DNA of 64,000 nt from JBBAGC01 sp964491265 (GCA_964491265.1 CAZBFP010000014.1:29062-93061), one strand, 5' to 3'; shown: positions 52,387 to 61,666, counted from the stretch's first letter. The notes: generated from the letters alone by a model not told the origin. A program made the numbers and translations.

Positions 52387-55215
52387 TCATTTCCTCTTCT
52401 CCTGCATTACTTCCCTGAGTTTATTTATCAGTAAATCCTCATCAATCGGTTTTTCAATAACACCATCACAGCCCGCGGAAAAATATGCATCCAGCTGCTC
52501 CTTACGCACATGCCCTGTCTGAATAATGACGGGAACCGAAGCCCTGATTTTCTTTACTTCTTTCAGTGCGGAAATTCCGTCTATGCCCGGCATCTGCATA
52601 TCCATGAGAACAGCATGGATATCGTCCCTCTCTTTAATAATTTCAATAGCCTCATATCCATTCTGTGCATAAATCGATTCAGTTCCAAGTCCGCGGAGAA
52701 ATTCTGAAAGATGGAAAAATATTAGATAATTATCGTCAACAATCATAATTTTTTTATTTTTTAAATCTGTCTCCTCAAGCCGTCCCTGTATTTTATCTGC
52801 AGTAAGAGGAAAAACAAAATAAAACATTATCCCCTCCCTGTTAAAAGGGTCAACATGAATAACCCCGCCGAGTGCTTCAACAATATCACCTGCAATTGAT
52901 ATACCAATATCTCTTGATCTCCCCCTTGTAAGTCCGGAACTGAACCTGTCAAAAAAATTGTCAGCCTCCTCCTCCCCGATAGACAGACCTTCATCAAGAA
53001 CAAAAAATCTGATTTCCTGATCATTCACTGAATATCCGAATTCGATAAAGCCCCTGCCGGTAAATCTGAGAGAATTAGAAAGAAGGTTTTCCATAACCTG
53101 AATAATTTTCCCCTTATCAGAATAAAAGAAAAAATCTTTCTCATCAGTAAGATTTCTGCATATAAGCTTAACCTCTGATCGTATAGTTTTTTCCGCTTTA
53201 TGAGAAACCAGTTCAAATACCCGATGCATCAACTCATTGCATGAAAACTCTTCTTTATCAATACTGATTCCACTTTTCTCCATAAGCGAGTAATCAACAA
53301 TATCTGAAAGAATATTCATAATCTGATCTGAGTTGGACTCAATTAGCTTTGAATACATACCCCTGGTATCAGGATCAAGATTCGTCATTGAAAGCATCCT
53401 GGAAAATCCGATAATCCCGTTCAACGGGGTTCTTATCTCATGAGAAACATTATGGAGGAAAACCGTTTTCAACTCTTCATTTCTCAGCGCTTTCTCCTTC
53501 TCGCTTATCAGATTGAATTCGATCTCCTTTCTTACTGATATATCTGTATGTGTTCCTATAACCCTTACAGGTTCACCTTCGCTGTCCCATTCAATTGTCT
53601 GGCCCCTCCCCTCAACCCAGAGCCAGGAGCCGTCCTTTTTTGTCATTCTGTACTCAATGACAAATGACATATCCTGTCTGATTTTATCGAAAATTGTGCG
53701 GATCATTTCAGGTCTGTCATCGGGGTGTATAAGATTCTGCCATGTTGTTATATTCTGAGGGAATACCTCTTTAATATATCCGAGCATAGTAAATATGCGC
53801 CTGTTGAAGAATACATCACCTGTTTTAATATGCCAGTCCCATAATCCGTCATTTATAGCTTCAAATGTAAGCCTGTACTGTTCAGAGGATCTCCTTAATT
53901 CATCCATAAGATGTTTTGTTTCAGTTATATCTTTCAACTGGCACAAATAACCGGTTCCGCCAGGGGAGGAACTGATAGGAATAAGCTGCACTGTTACTTC
54001 AAGTACAGCAATTCCAGACCTGGAAGTTTTATAACCTCCCGATGCCATGGCGCGGTCAAAGCTGTATTCTATTTCATGCTTAACGTTTCTGCTCCCCTTA
54101 AGTCTTTCATAAAACTGCTCCGATACCCCTGCCACATCTCCAAGATTCATCCGGTAAAGCTCATCAGGATTTACCATTCCGAATATCTCCACCAGGGTAT
54201 TATTAAACAACATTACCCTCCCTGATGAATCGAGTATAATAAGACCGGCTGGTGATTTTTCAAATATAGTTTTAAACTTTTTTTCATTTTCCTCCAACAG
54301 GGCCTGGGCTTCCTGAAGTTCAGCAAGAGAAAGATTAAGCTTTTTCGTATGATCACTGATTCTTCTATTAAGAATAATATTATTAAGAAAGAAAAAACAG
54401 ATAAATATCAGGAGCCCTGCAGCAGCAGCTAGAGCATACAAGTTAAGCTCTCTCATATAATTATTATACATGACTGAAGGGAACCATTTGCGGAAAGAAG
54501 TGCTGATAAATCCGGTGCTGTCCGATTCTGCCAGTGCATCACTTAGCAAAGTTAGGAGCTCCGGATTATCCTCTTTCACCGCAAAGGAGTACTCATAGGC
54601 CCCAAAAGATACAGGGATAGTCCGCAGTCCCCCGGGACCTGAATCTTTTATACTGCTCAGTCCGTTAAAATGAGTGGAGATGATTACATCATATGTTCCG
54701 CCATAAAGCTTTTTTAAAGCTATGTTATCATTTGCATAATTAAACAGCTGAAGATCAAAACTCTTCTCCAGATCTTTTTTAAAAAGCTCGTAAAGCAGCA
54801 TGGATCCGGTAAATGCGGCCTTTTTATTTTTAAGATCCCCCAGATTATTGAGTCTGGAATTTTTTAAAACAAAAATCCGGAAACCGATAGAAAGATAGGG
54901 CCAGGCAAGCCGGTAATTGCTGCTAAAACCATTTATTGCACCGAGAATAACATCCGCTTTCTTCTCTGCGGCTGCATCTTTCATTTGTGAAAAAGGGAGG
55001 AGTTCTATTTCGTATTTAAGATTTTTTTTTGCAGCTGCCCTGCGGAATAGATCGATAGAAAAACCGACCGCTGTTCCTTCATCATTGAGGAATTCAAAGG
55101 GGGGGTTGTCCCGGGGGCCTATTACATAGATATGCCTGTCAAGGGCAGCCCCTTCTGATATCATCAGAAAAATAAAAAAGAGGAGTGGAATCATAGCTTT
55201 AATTTCAGAATACAA
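52387..55215 (-). CDS. Hybrid sensor histidine kinase with periplasmic solute-binding sensor
   Basis: 942 residues. A signal segment leads into a type-3 solute-binding domain (about 28-245; FEFLNDEGTAVGFSIDLF), a membrane segment near 258-280 and two PAS domains (about 310-560). HisKA follows with the phospho-His in VSHEIRTPLNG near 588, then a HATPase domain, and a receiver with MDMQMPG (Asp near 872) and a conserved Lys in VIEKPID. The ATP-binding G boxes are degenerate: DEGLSIGEEE replaces the usual DxGxGI, and SRDIGISIAGDIV the GxGLGL box. The periplasmic module suggests sensing of an amino acid-like ligand. No cognate regulator is adjacent. Confidence 0.9.
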   Translation of the reverse strand: MYSEIKAMIPLLFFIFLMISEGAALDRHIYVIGPRDNPPFEFLNDEGTAVGFSIDLFRRAAAKKNLKYEIELLPFSQMKDAAAEKKADVILGAINGFSSNYRLAWPYLSIGFRIFVLKNSRLNNLGDLKNKKAAFTGSMLLYELFKKDLEKSFDLQLFNYANDNIALKKLYGGTYDVIISTHFNGLSSIKDSGPGGLRTIPVSFGAYEYSFAVKEDNPELLTLLSDALAESDSTGFISTSFRKWFPSVMYNNYMRELNLYALAAAAGLLIFICFFFLNNIILNRRISDHTKKLNLSLAELQEAQALLEENEKKFKTIFEKSPAGLIILDSSGRVMLFNNTLVEIFGMVNPDELYRMNLGDVAGVSEQFYERLKGSRNVKHEIEYSFDRAMASGGYKTSRSGIAVLEVTVQLIPISSSPGGTGYLCQLKDITETKHLMDELRRSSEQYRLTFEAINDGLWDWHIKTGDVFFNRRIFTMLGYIKEVFPQNITTWQNLIHPDDRPEMIRTIFDKIRQDMSFVIEYRMTKKDGSWLWVEGRGQTIEWDSEGEPVRVIGTHTDISVRKEIEFNLISEKEKALRNEELKTVFLHNVSHEIRTPLNGIIGFSRMLSMTNLDPDTRGMYSKLIESNSDQIMNILSDIVDYSLMEKSGISIDKEEFSCNELMHRVFELVSHKAEKTIRSEVKLICRNLTDEKDFFFYSDKGKIIQVMENLLSNSLRFTGRGFIEFGYSVNDQEIRFFVLDEGLSIGEEEADNFFDRFSSGLTRGRSRDIGISIAGDIVEALGGVIHVDPFNREGIMFYFVFPLTADKIQGRLEETDLKNKKIMIVDDNYLIFFHLSEFLRGLGTESIYAQNGYEAIEIIKERDDIHAVLMDMQMPGIDGISALKEVKKIRASVPVIIQTGHVRKEQLDAYFSAGCDGVIEKPIDEDLLINKLREVMQEKRK

Positions 55216-55388
55216 ATTAATCCCTTTTCACCGGATCTATCACTGCATATGAGCAGGTGCTATCTTACTATTTTATCATACATTAAATTACTGCATATAC
55301 TTATTTTTTTTAATTTCAATACATTTTTTTCAAAAAAAAACGGGGAAAAAACGTAATTAATAATAGATATTAATCAAAGGAGGATTTT

Positions 55389-55757
55389 ATGCATAATTAC
55401 GCGGCTGCTACAATTGAAGGGTTTGTTACTCACGAACCGCAGCTTAAAACAACCAAAACCGGTAAATCGGTATGCACATTTTCAATTGCAGTTAACCATT
55501 ATTCAAAATCTGAGGAACCCCCGAAAGTTTCATTCATCGAAGTGGAAACATGGGAAAAGGTTGCAGATTTCTGTTCAAAAAGTGTTTCAAAGGGGAAAAG
55601 AATTATGGTGATCGGCACACTCCGTCAGGACAGATGGGAGAGTGAAGACGGGAAATCCAGATCACGCATAAAAATAGTAGGGAATGAAATACGCTTTCTT
55701 GAATCAAAGAAAAATCAGGATGAGACTGTAGTGGAACAGGCCTATTCACAGGCCTGA
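55389..55757 (+). CDS. ssb: Single-stranded DNA-binding protein
   Basis: 122 residues forming an OB-fold: TIEGFVTHEPQLKTTKTGKS near the start, then FSIAVNHY, FIEVETWEKVADFC and VIGTLRQDRWESEDG. AGGAGG lies at ideal distance before the ATG. It binds single-stranded DNA in replication and repair. The protein ends right after the fold with EQAYSQA; the usual disordered tail with an acidic DDDIPF-like tip, which recruits partner proteins, is missing. It may therefore be an accessory SSB with a full-length copy elsewhere. It converges with the CoA-transferase gene after one base. Confidence 0.9.
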   Translation: MHNYAAATIEGFVTHEPQLKTTKTGKSVCTFSIAVNHYSKSEEPPKVSFIEVETWEKVADFCSKSVSKGKRIMVIGTLRQDRWESEDGKSRSRIKIVGNEIRFLESKKNQDETVVEQAYSQA

Positions 55758-55758
55758 T

Positions 55759-57129
55759 TTAAAAAGGTATTCTGTTCGTCCGGCTCCAGAGACCCATCTC
55801 TTTTGCTGACTTTATAAGGTCCTCTCTGAAGTCCGGATGAGCAATACTGATTAACGATTCAGCGCGTCCCCAGGTAGACCTGCCTTTCATATTTACAATA
55901 CCGTATTCAGTAACAAGATGATGCACCATTGTTCTCGGAACAGTAACAACAGATCCGGGTGTAAGAAGGGGCTTAATCCTCGACTTCACCTGTCCGTCTT
56001 TTTTATCAATATAGGTAGAGGAAAAAGCAAGAAAACTTTTCCCCCCCTTTGAATGAAAAGCGCCGATTACAAAATCGAGCTGCCCCCCGGTACCGGAAAT
56101 CTGCCTGAGCCCTGAAGTTTCGGAACAGACCTGGCTCAGCAGATCCACTTCCACAATATTATTGATGGAAACCACCCTGTCATTTGCAGCTATAAAATCG
56201 GGATTGTTTGTATGATGCACCTTGCACGATGCGGTCCTGGGATTGTCATGTATAAAGTCATAGGTCTCTGTAGTACCAAGACAGAAAGAATATGTACTCT
56301 TATTAATATCAGAGCTCTTCCTTGCATTGGTTATTTTACCCGCACCATAAAGTTCAACCATTGCATCGCAGAACATTTCACTCTGTATACCCAGATCTTT
56401 AACATCAGTATCGGAAATCATGTGCCCTATAAGGTTGGGGAGAGTCCCTATGCCCAGCTGGAGGCAGGAACCATTTTCAACATGGGGTACAATAAACTCA
56501 GCAATCTTTTTCTCCTCGCATGATGGGCCAGGCATTTTAGATGTTGCAAATATAGGTGAATTAGACCCTTCAATTATATAATCTATTTCACTTATATGCA
56601 CATACTCATCATTCCCGCCAAGACACCTGGGCATATTTTCATTAACTTCAACTATAGCAATATCAGCCCATAAGGCAAGCCCCCTGTTGTGGGAATTCCC
56701 CAGACCGAAATTAAAACAGCCGTTTTTGTCCATTGGAGTTACCTGAGCGCACCATACCCTGGGTTTTAAATATTCAATATCCCCGGAATGATAAGCCATT
56801 AAGGTAGCCTCATGATAATTAAAAGGGAGATGACAGTTTAGCCCTTTATCACCGGCCATTCGATCCAGCAGAGTAAAATACCAGCTGAAATACTGAAAAG
56901 ACTTCTGCTCCGGGTCATTCTGAATTACAGCAGGAAAGGGCGGCACCGAACCTGTACCCCTTACAGAGACATTCTCAACCTGCCCGACCCTTTTACTTAA
57001 AGCCAGATCAAAGTCCACAGGCTTAGTTGCAAACATGCCGTAATCTACAATATCATTATCATTTACAATGCCTGCGGCTTTTTCTGCTGAAACCAGCTTA
57101 TTTCTATATTCATTTTGAAAAGTTTTCAT
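55759..57129 (-). CDS. Acetyl-CoA hydrolase/transferase family protein (probable CoA-transferase)
   Basis: 456 residues. Family motifs are QSEMFCDAMVELYGAG, where the Glu near residue 250 is the presumed CoA-ester nucleophile, then SGTGGQLDFVIGAFHSKGGKS and the C-terminal VTEYGIVNMKGRS and RAESLISIAHPDFRE. This is the class that contains 4-hydroxybutyrate and butyryl-CoA:acetate CoA-transferases and acetyl-CoA hydrolase. With FadN, FadA and two acyl-CoA dehydrogenases in the window, moving CoA between acetate and a fatty acid is plausible; substrate is not decided by sequence. GGAGTAGAA precedes the ATG. It is separated from hisS by an element-like palindromic region. Confidence 0.85.
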   Translation of the reverse strand: MKTFQNEYRNKLVSAEKAAGIVNDNDIVDYGMFATKPVDFDLALSKRVGQVENVSVRGTGSVPPFPAVIQNDPEQKSFQYFSWYFTLLDRMAGDKGLNCHLPFNYHEATLMAYHSGDIEYLKPRVWCAQVTPMDKNGCFNFGLGNSHNRGLALWADIAIVEVNENMPRCLGGNDEYVHISEIDYIIEGSNSPIFATSKMPGPSCEEKKIAEFIVPHVENGSCLQLGIGTLPNLIGHMISDTDVKDLGIQSEMFCDAMVELYGAGKITNARKSSDINKSTYSFCLGTTETYDFIHDNPRTASCKVHHTNNPDFIAANDRVVSINNIVEVDLLSQVCSETSGLRQISGTGGQLDFVIGAFHSKGGKSFLAFSSTYIDKKDGQVKSRIKPLLTPGSVVTVPRTMVHHLVTEYGIVNMKGRSTWGRAESLISIAHPDFREDLIKSAKEMGLWSRTNRIPF

Positions 57130-57189
57130 TTCTACTCCATATTATATTTATAGCTCTTTCAGGATTAGCGAAGCAAAACCTTAATCATT

Positions 57190-57407
57190 CTGTAAATCTA
57201 TACCCGCTTATAGCCCCCAGGCTGAAAACCTGTATTATTTTCATAAACTTTTACAGCCGGCCCCCGGAGGGGCTTCCTGAAATCTACGGAAGGCTCTTCT
57301 TCCTGGATTTTACTGTTATTAAAAACTTCGATTACACTGATAAAAATATATTTTTACCGTATAAATCATTATTAACCCCCTCCGGGGGTCGCGCCGGAAT
57401 ATTTATG
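57190..57407. mobile_element. Small palindromic element E with flanking 9-bp direct repeats
   Basis: 218 bases with imperfect inverted ends and inner arms CCGGCCCCCGGAGGGG (57257) and CCCCCTCCGGGGGTCGCGCCGG-like complement near 57377-57398. TTAATCATT occurs exactly on both sides (57181-57189 and 57408-57416). There is no ORF. It may be another non-autonomous element, less clear than copy A because the 9-bp repeat is AT-rich. Confidence 0.45.
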
Positions 57408-57464
57408 TTAATCATTTAATTCTCCGCGCGGGGGGCTGAAGAAAATGCAAAATTATTCCAAAAT

Positions 57465-58715
57465 CTACCGCAGGCTTTTACCTATAAAATCAGCGAGATC
57501 CTCAAAAGCGACCCTGGTCTGGTCTCCGGAAAGCTGATTTTTTACTGTTACAATACCCTCTGCAAGCTCGTCCTCTCCTATAATCAGAACAAAGGCAGCT
57601 TTCTCCCTCTCAGCCCTTTTGAACTGGGCTTTAAAACTTTTTACGGAAGGATCAAGATCCGCAGAAACTCCCGATTCCCGGAGTTTTCGTGCAAGAGCTG
57701 CAGAGCGGTTAAGACTTTCTCCGCCGGAATGAATGATAAAGGCATCAACACCATCAGCTGTTATATCATTATTCTCTATAAGCAGATACATTCTCTCTAT
57801 ACCTGCTGCAAATCCCACACCCGGTGTTGCCTTACCTTCAAACTGTTCCACCAGATAATCGTATCTTCCGCCGCCTGCAAATGCATTCTGGCTCCCCAGA
57901 TTATCAGCAACAAATTCGAAGGTAGTCCTTGTGTAGTAATCGAGGCCCCTAACCATATATTTATCAATTTCGTATTTCAATCCATCCTTATCAAGATATG
58001 ATTTTACAGAATCGAAGTGACTGGAGCACTCCGGGCAAAGATGCTCAGAAATGACAGGTGCACCCTTTTTTAAAGCTGAACATTTTTCATTTTTGCAGTC
58101 AAGAAGCCGTAAAGGATTTTTATCCATTCTCTTTCTGCAGTCTTCGCATAGCTCATCTTTTTTATCCGAATAATAGCTTTTCAGTTTTACCATATATCCG
58201 GGACGGCACTCTCTGCATCCGATTGAATTAACAAGTACCCTGTAATTTGCAATTCCAGCACCCTTTGCTATTGAATCAACAAGGGAGATTATTTCATAAT
58301 CGTAGTATGGATCAGCGCTGCCGAAAATTTCCGCACCAAGCTGATTAAACTGTCTCAACCTACCCCTCTGGGGCTTTTCCGCCCTGAACATGGGGCCCAT
58401 GTAAAAAAACTTACACAGGGCAAGCCTGTTATAATCACCATTCTCCACATAGGCGCGCACAATCCCTGCTGTACCTTCCGGCCTTAAGGTTAGACTCCGA
58501 CCACCCCTGTCCTCAAATGTAAACATCTCCTTGGAAACAATATCAGTGTCGTCCCCTATCCCCCTGGAGAAAACCTCAGTGAATTCCATTATGGGAGTTA
58601 TCAGTTCCCTGTAATTAAAGTTACGGAAAATCTTCCGTGCCGAATTTATTACATGGTTCCATCTTACACCCTTATCCGGGAATATATCCTCTACGCCTGG
58701 CGGTTTGGTAATCAT
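57465..58715 (-). CDS. hisS: Histidyl-tRNA synthetase
   Basis: 416 residues from the ATG at 58715; an in-frame GTG one codon upstream is possible. Class II motifs are visible: motif 2 LRPEGTAGIVRAYV then FYMGPMFRAEKPQRGRLRQF, the histidine A motif RGLDYYTRTTFEF and motif 3 GVGFAAGIERMYLL. A C-terminal anticodon-binding domain follows. Four Cys pairs in the middle (GCRECRPG, CEDCRKR, CKNEKC, CPECSS) suggest zinc binding in the inserted domain. It shares one base with the U32 gene's stop (TGATG), so the two are coupled. Confidence 0.95.
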   Translation of the reverse strand: MITKPPGVEDIFPDKGVRWNHVINSARKIFRNFNYRELITPIMEFTEVFSRGIGDDTDIVSKEMFTFEDRGGRSLTLRPEGTAGIVRAYVENGDYNRLALCKFFYMGPMFRAEKPQRGRLRQFNQLGAEIFGSADPYYDYEIISLVDSIAKGAGIANYRVLVNSIGCRECRPGYMVKLKSYYSDKKDELCEDCRKRMDKNPLRLLDCKNEKCSALKKGAPVISEHLCPECSSHFDSVKSYLDKDGLKYEIDKYMVRGLDYYTRTTFEFVADNLGSQNAFAGGGRYDYLVEQFEGKATPGVGFAAGIERMYLLIENNDITADGVDAFIIHSGGESLNRSAALARKLRESGVSADLDPSVKSFKAQFKRAEREKAAFVLIIGEDELAEGIVTVKNQLSGDQTRVAFEDLADFIGKSLR

Positions 58716-59968
58716 CACTTCTTCTCCTTGGGGTTAACAGCTCTTCTGAAAATAGCATCATCAAATGCCGCCCTATCCAATTTTACTCTGCAGATACTGT
58801 TGGGCCTGGCCATTTCTATTTCCTGATCTTCGAAGTATATTTTTTTAACAGTATAACTGCAGTCAAGTATTCTATCACCAATGGGATATATTGCGTCAAG
58901 TTTTTCACCGCTGTAAACAGGATTAAAGGTCTTTATCATAATCTCATCAGACTCCCCTTCATCAATGCTGTATGCGACAAAAAGTGCTTTATTGATATAG
59001 GGAACCCCTTCATAACCTTTAAGTTCAAACTCATTAAAAAGATCTGAGGTATAGGGCCTGTGATTAATAAGATCGAGCTCTTCGCGCCAGAAAGGAAGAT
59101 TCTCAGCAAATTTCCCGGTTCCAGCCAGGTTCACAGCGTGTTTGTAAATCCTTGTAGTATTTGCCGCGTGATAAAGAGACTTCATCCTCCCTTCAATCTT
59201 AAATGCATCAACGCCGGCATCTATATATTCTTCAAGCCTTTCAATTAGACATAGATCCTTGGAGGATAAAATTTCAGTGCCGTAATTATCTTCATTGATA
59301 TCAAGATAAAGTCCCGGTCTCTTCTCCTCCACAAGGGAATACTTCCACCTGCATGGCTGGGAGCAGTCTCCGCCGTTTGCGTCACGCCCGGAAAGATACC
59401 TGCTTAAAAGGCATCTCCCTGAGTAGGCAATACACAATGCACCGTGTGCAAATATTTCTATTTCAGCATCACAGTTTCTTTTAATATCTCTTATTTCATC
59501 AAGGGTCACTTCACGAGCCAGCACAATCCGTTTAAAACCGGCATCGAGCCAGAACTTTGCTGACCTGTGATTAAGGGTGCTCATTTGTGTTGAAAGATGG
59601 AAATCCGCTTCAATCCCCGCATCCTTTAATATCATCAGCATACCAGGATCGGAAATCATAACAGAATCGAATCCTATCTCTTTTATTTTTAAAGCATATT
59701 TCTCTGCTTCATTTATCTGTTTTTCATGAAGGAAAGAATTCATCAGGAAAGTGGTTTTAACTCCCCTCTCCCTGCAGTATTGAGTCCCCTCCTTAAGATC
59801 ATTGAAGGTAAAATTATCTGACTGAACCCTCAGGTTAAAACCCTCCCCGCCGAAATAGACATTATCCGCTCCATATTTAACAGCAAAGCGGAGTTTTTCC
59901 GGATTGCCTGCCGGCGCAACAATAAGAGGCTTTTTCCTGGCGGATTGTTTATTCTCTGTTAAATCCAT
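58715..59968 (-). CDS. Peptidase U32 family protein (TrhP-like)
   Basis: 417 residues from the ATG at 59968, preceded by AGGGAATAGTA; a GTG at 59995 opens the frame but has no such site. The N-terminal barrel shows LIVAPAGNPEKLRFAVKYGADNVYFGG. The U32 signature FAHGALCIAYSGRCLLSRYL and DCSQPCRWKY with conserved cysteines follows. Members of this group (TrhP/YegQ/YrrO) act in tRNA U34 hydroxylation or rRNA modification, and are probably not peptidases. Coupling to hisS supports a translation-related role. The exact subfamily is not settled here. Confidence 0.9.
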   Translation of the reverse strand: MDLTENKQSARKKPLIVAPAGNPEKLRFAVKYGADNVYFGGEGFNLRVQSDNFTFNDLKEGTQYCRERGVKTTFLMNSFLHEKQINEAEKYALKIKEIGFDSVMISDPGMLMILKDAGIEADFHLSTQMSTLNHRSAKFWLDAGFKRIVLAREVTLDEIRDIKRNCDAEIEIFAHGALCIAYSGRCLLSRYLSGRDANGGDCSQPCRWKYSLVEEKRPGLYLDINEDNYGTEILSSKDLCLIERLEEYIDAGVDAFKIEGRMKSLYHAANTTRIYKHAVNLAGTGKFAENLPFWREELDLINHRPYTSDLFNEFELKGYEGVPYINKALFVAYSIDEGESDEIMIKTFNPVYSGEKLDAIYPIGDRILDCSYTVKKIYFEDQEIEMARPNSICRVKLDRAAFDDAIFRRAVNPKEKK

Positions 59969-60076
59969 TACTATTCCCTGCCGGTAAAGTTTCACCGGTC
60001 ATAATATATTTACAAAGTTACGGAGATACCCCTGCAGGGCAAGAAAAAAATTAATACCGCTTATTGTATAAAAGCA

Positions 60077-60240
60077 GGTAACCGTATAATTTTAGTGGTG
60101 ATGTCATTCCCGCGTATACTTCGACGCGCTCAGTACAGGTGCGGGAATCTCATAACTCCTGATTTTTACAGGAGATTCCGGCACTACGTTATCACTTCGG
60201 CCGGAATGACAAGTTTAATCTACATAATTCTACTGCTACC
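60077..60240. mobile_element. MITE-like element D (GGTARC ends, GTCATTCC interior) with 9-bp direct repeat
   Basis: 164 bases. The left end is GGTAACCGTATAATTTTAG and the right end, read inversely, is GGTAGCAGTAGAATTATG. Inward of both lie GTCATTCC blocks in opposite orientation, and a stretch CTTCGACGCGCTCAGTACA in the left half. ATAAAAGCA occurs exactly on both sides (60068-60076 and 60241-60249), as a target duplication. No ORF. A truncated relative is at 10761-10806. Confidence 0.7.
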
Positions 60241-60266
60241 ATAAAAGCAGTATTATTGCGGGAATA

Positions 60267-61190
60267 TTATTTAAATTTTACATCTGCAATCAATCTGTCC
60301 ATATTGGGAACAGTAAGGTCATTAACAACTTTTCCCTTTACCGGAATTCCCCCCATCTCAGTGAAGATTTTTCTGTTCCCTATTGCGCTTTCAGGATATT
60401 CAGCATACTCAGTTGAATATAGAGGAATTTTAAAATTAAATGCAGACCTGGCAGCCTCAAAAATCCCCCCCTCCTCAGGTGCTTCAACTATATATACAGC
60501 CTTAGACATTGCACAGATTACTTTATTTCTGTTAAAGGCATTATACTTATCAGCAGGTGCCAGAGGGGTGAATATTGAAACAATAGCTGTTTTTTTTTCA
60601 TTATAAACCATTTTTAATTCCTCAGGCAGAACAGCACGAAGAATCCCCAGCGGCAGAAATGCTATTGTGTCACCTCCATACTCCAGAGATGCCCTGTGAG
60701 CCGCCAGTCCTGCACCCTTTGCCATACCGCTTATTACAGTGATTCCCCTTGCTGCAAGCTCCTTTGCTGCAAGGTATGATATAAATTCCCCCCTGCTGCT
60801 CACATTATTGTCTCCAAGTATAGCTGCACCATCCTTCATGAGAATATCCCTGTTGCCTGTCAAATATAGAAAGGGGGGGATGGAATTACCCATAATGCTG
60901 TGAAGCCTTGCCGGATAATAGGAGGAAAAAAAAGGGATAATCTCCACACCTGCTTCAACAACCTGGATATACTCCTCCTCAAGAGACGGCAGAATCTCAC
61001 CTGCTGATTTAAAAGCTTCAACTATTCTGCTGCTGAAATTAAATTCACCTTTAATTTCAGTTTCACTAAGATCAAATATATCGGCAATAGATATTTCCAG
61101 GGCACTCACCTCTTTATAAATCTCCTTGAGGTGTGCAGGGCCTATACCCTGAACCCGCTGCAATGCTATCCAGTATTTAATGCTGTTCAT
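60267..61190 (-). CDS. Divergent DprA-like protein
   Basis: 307 residues. The N-terminal helices contain RVQGIGPAHLKEIY, like the SAM/HhH region of DprA, followed by a DprA Rossmann core (PPFLYLTGNRDIL, ITVISGMAKGAGLAAHRAS, FNRNKVICAMSKAVYIVEAP, GGIFEAARSA). Key DprA motifs differ: GTR is replaced by GDNN and the GID of SGMAxGID by GAG. The last Rossmann strands (IPLYSTEYA) no longer show VFAxPG, and no winged helix follows. With canonical dprA at 37252-38364, this is a second, specialised member. It stands alone between element D and the repeat-rich 61191-61834 gap. DNA or nucleotide binding is plausible but unproven. Confidence 0.75.
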   Translation of the reverse strand: MNSIKYWIALQRVQGIGPAHLKEIYKEVSALEISIADIFDLSETEIKGEFNFSSRIVEAFKSAGEILPSLEEEYIQVVEAGVEIIPFFSSYYPARLHSIMGNSIPPFLYLTGNRDILMKDGAAILGDNNVSSRGEFISYLAAKELAARGITVISGMAKGAGLAAHRASLEYGGDTIAFLPLGILRAVLPEELKMVYNEKKTAIVSIFTPLAPADKYNAFNRNKVICAMSKAVYIVEAPEEGGIFEAARSAFNFKIPLYSTEYAEYPESAIGNRKIFTEMGGIPVKGKVVNDLTVPNMDRLIADVKFK

Positions 61191-61269
61191 AGTTCAATTT
61201 TACCGTGCAGTTATTATAAGGATACATCAATATCAATATTAACCCCTTAACATCCAGAAATTTATCTCT

Positions 61270-61666
61270 CCCCCCTGTCTACCCCGGGAGTACTTCTTCG
61301 CTGTGCTTACTTCGACGAACTCAGTACAAGCAGAGGGCGCCCCAAAGGGGGCACGGGTTAATACATTATCACTTTGATAATTTTATTTTTAGTTTCCTGA
61401 AATATTCCATTATTGTTTAATACATTTTCATCTATAATAGACAATGTTTGAATCTCAATACTTGAGATTAATTCATCCCTGTATATATTATATTATTTCA
61501 AAAATCTTTTGCAAACTTAATAGTTTAAACGGATGTTTTAATACCTTGATTCACCAACTTATTCAAGTATTTCTTTTACGTGCCCCCTTTGGGGGACAGG
61601 GGGCTGACTCTGGCAGATAAAGGAACAAATAATATTATTACTTCTTCAAAAAATCCGGGAAGAGCC
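61270..61666. mobile_element. MITE-like element, copy B (inverted, longer interior)
   Basis: Same family as copy A, in the opposite orientation. The right part holds CCCCTTTGGGGGACAGGGGG at about 61592-61611, the interior ACTTATTCAAGTATTTC and an outer end AAATCCGGGAAGAGCC. The left end holds CCCCCTGTCTACCCCGGGAG, followed by a CTTCGACGAACTCAGTACAA module shared with copy C. The interior is about 120 bases longer than in copy A. No flanking direct repeat was found, so one outer end may be lost. Confidence 0.6.

Noticed and set aside
60256..60606. 116-codon plus-strand frame over the DprA-like gene
   Set aside because: Antisense to a frame with clear Rossmann motifs; no ribosome site.
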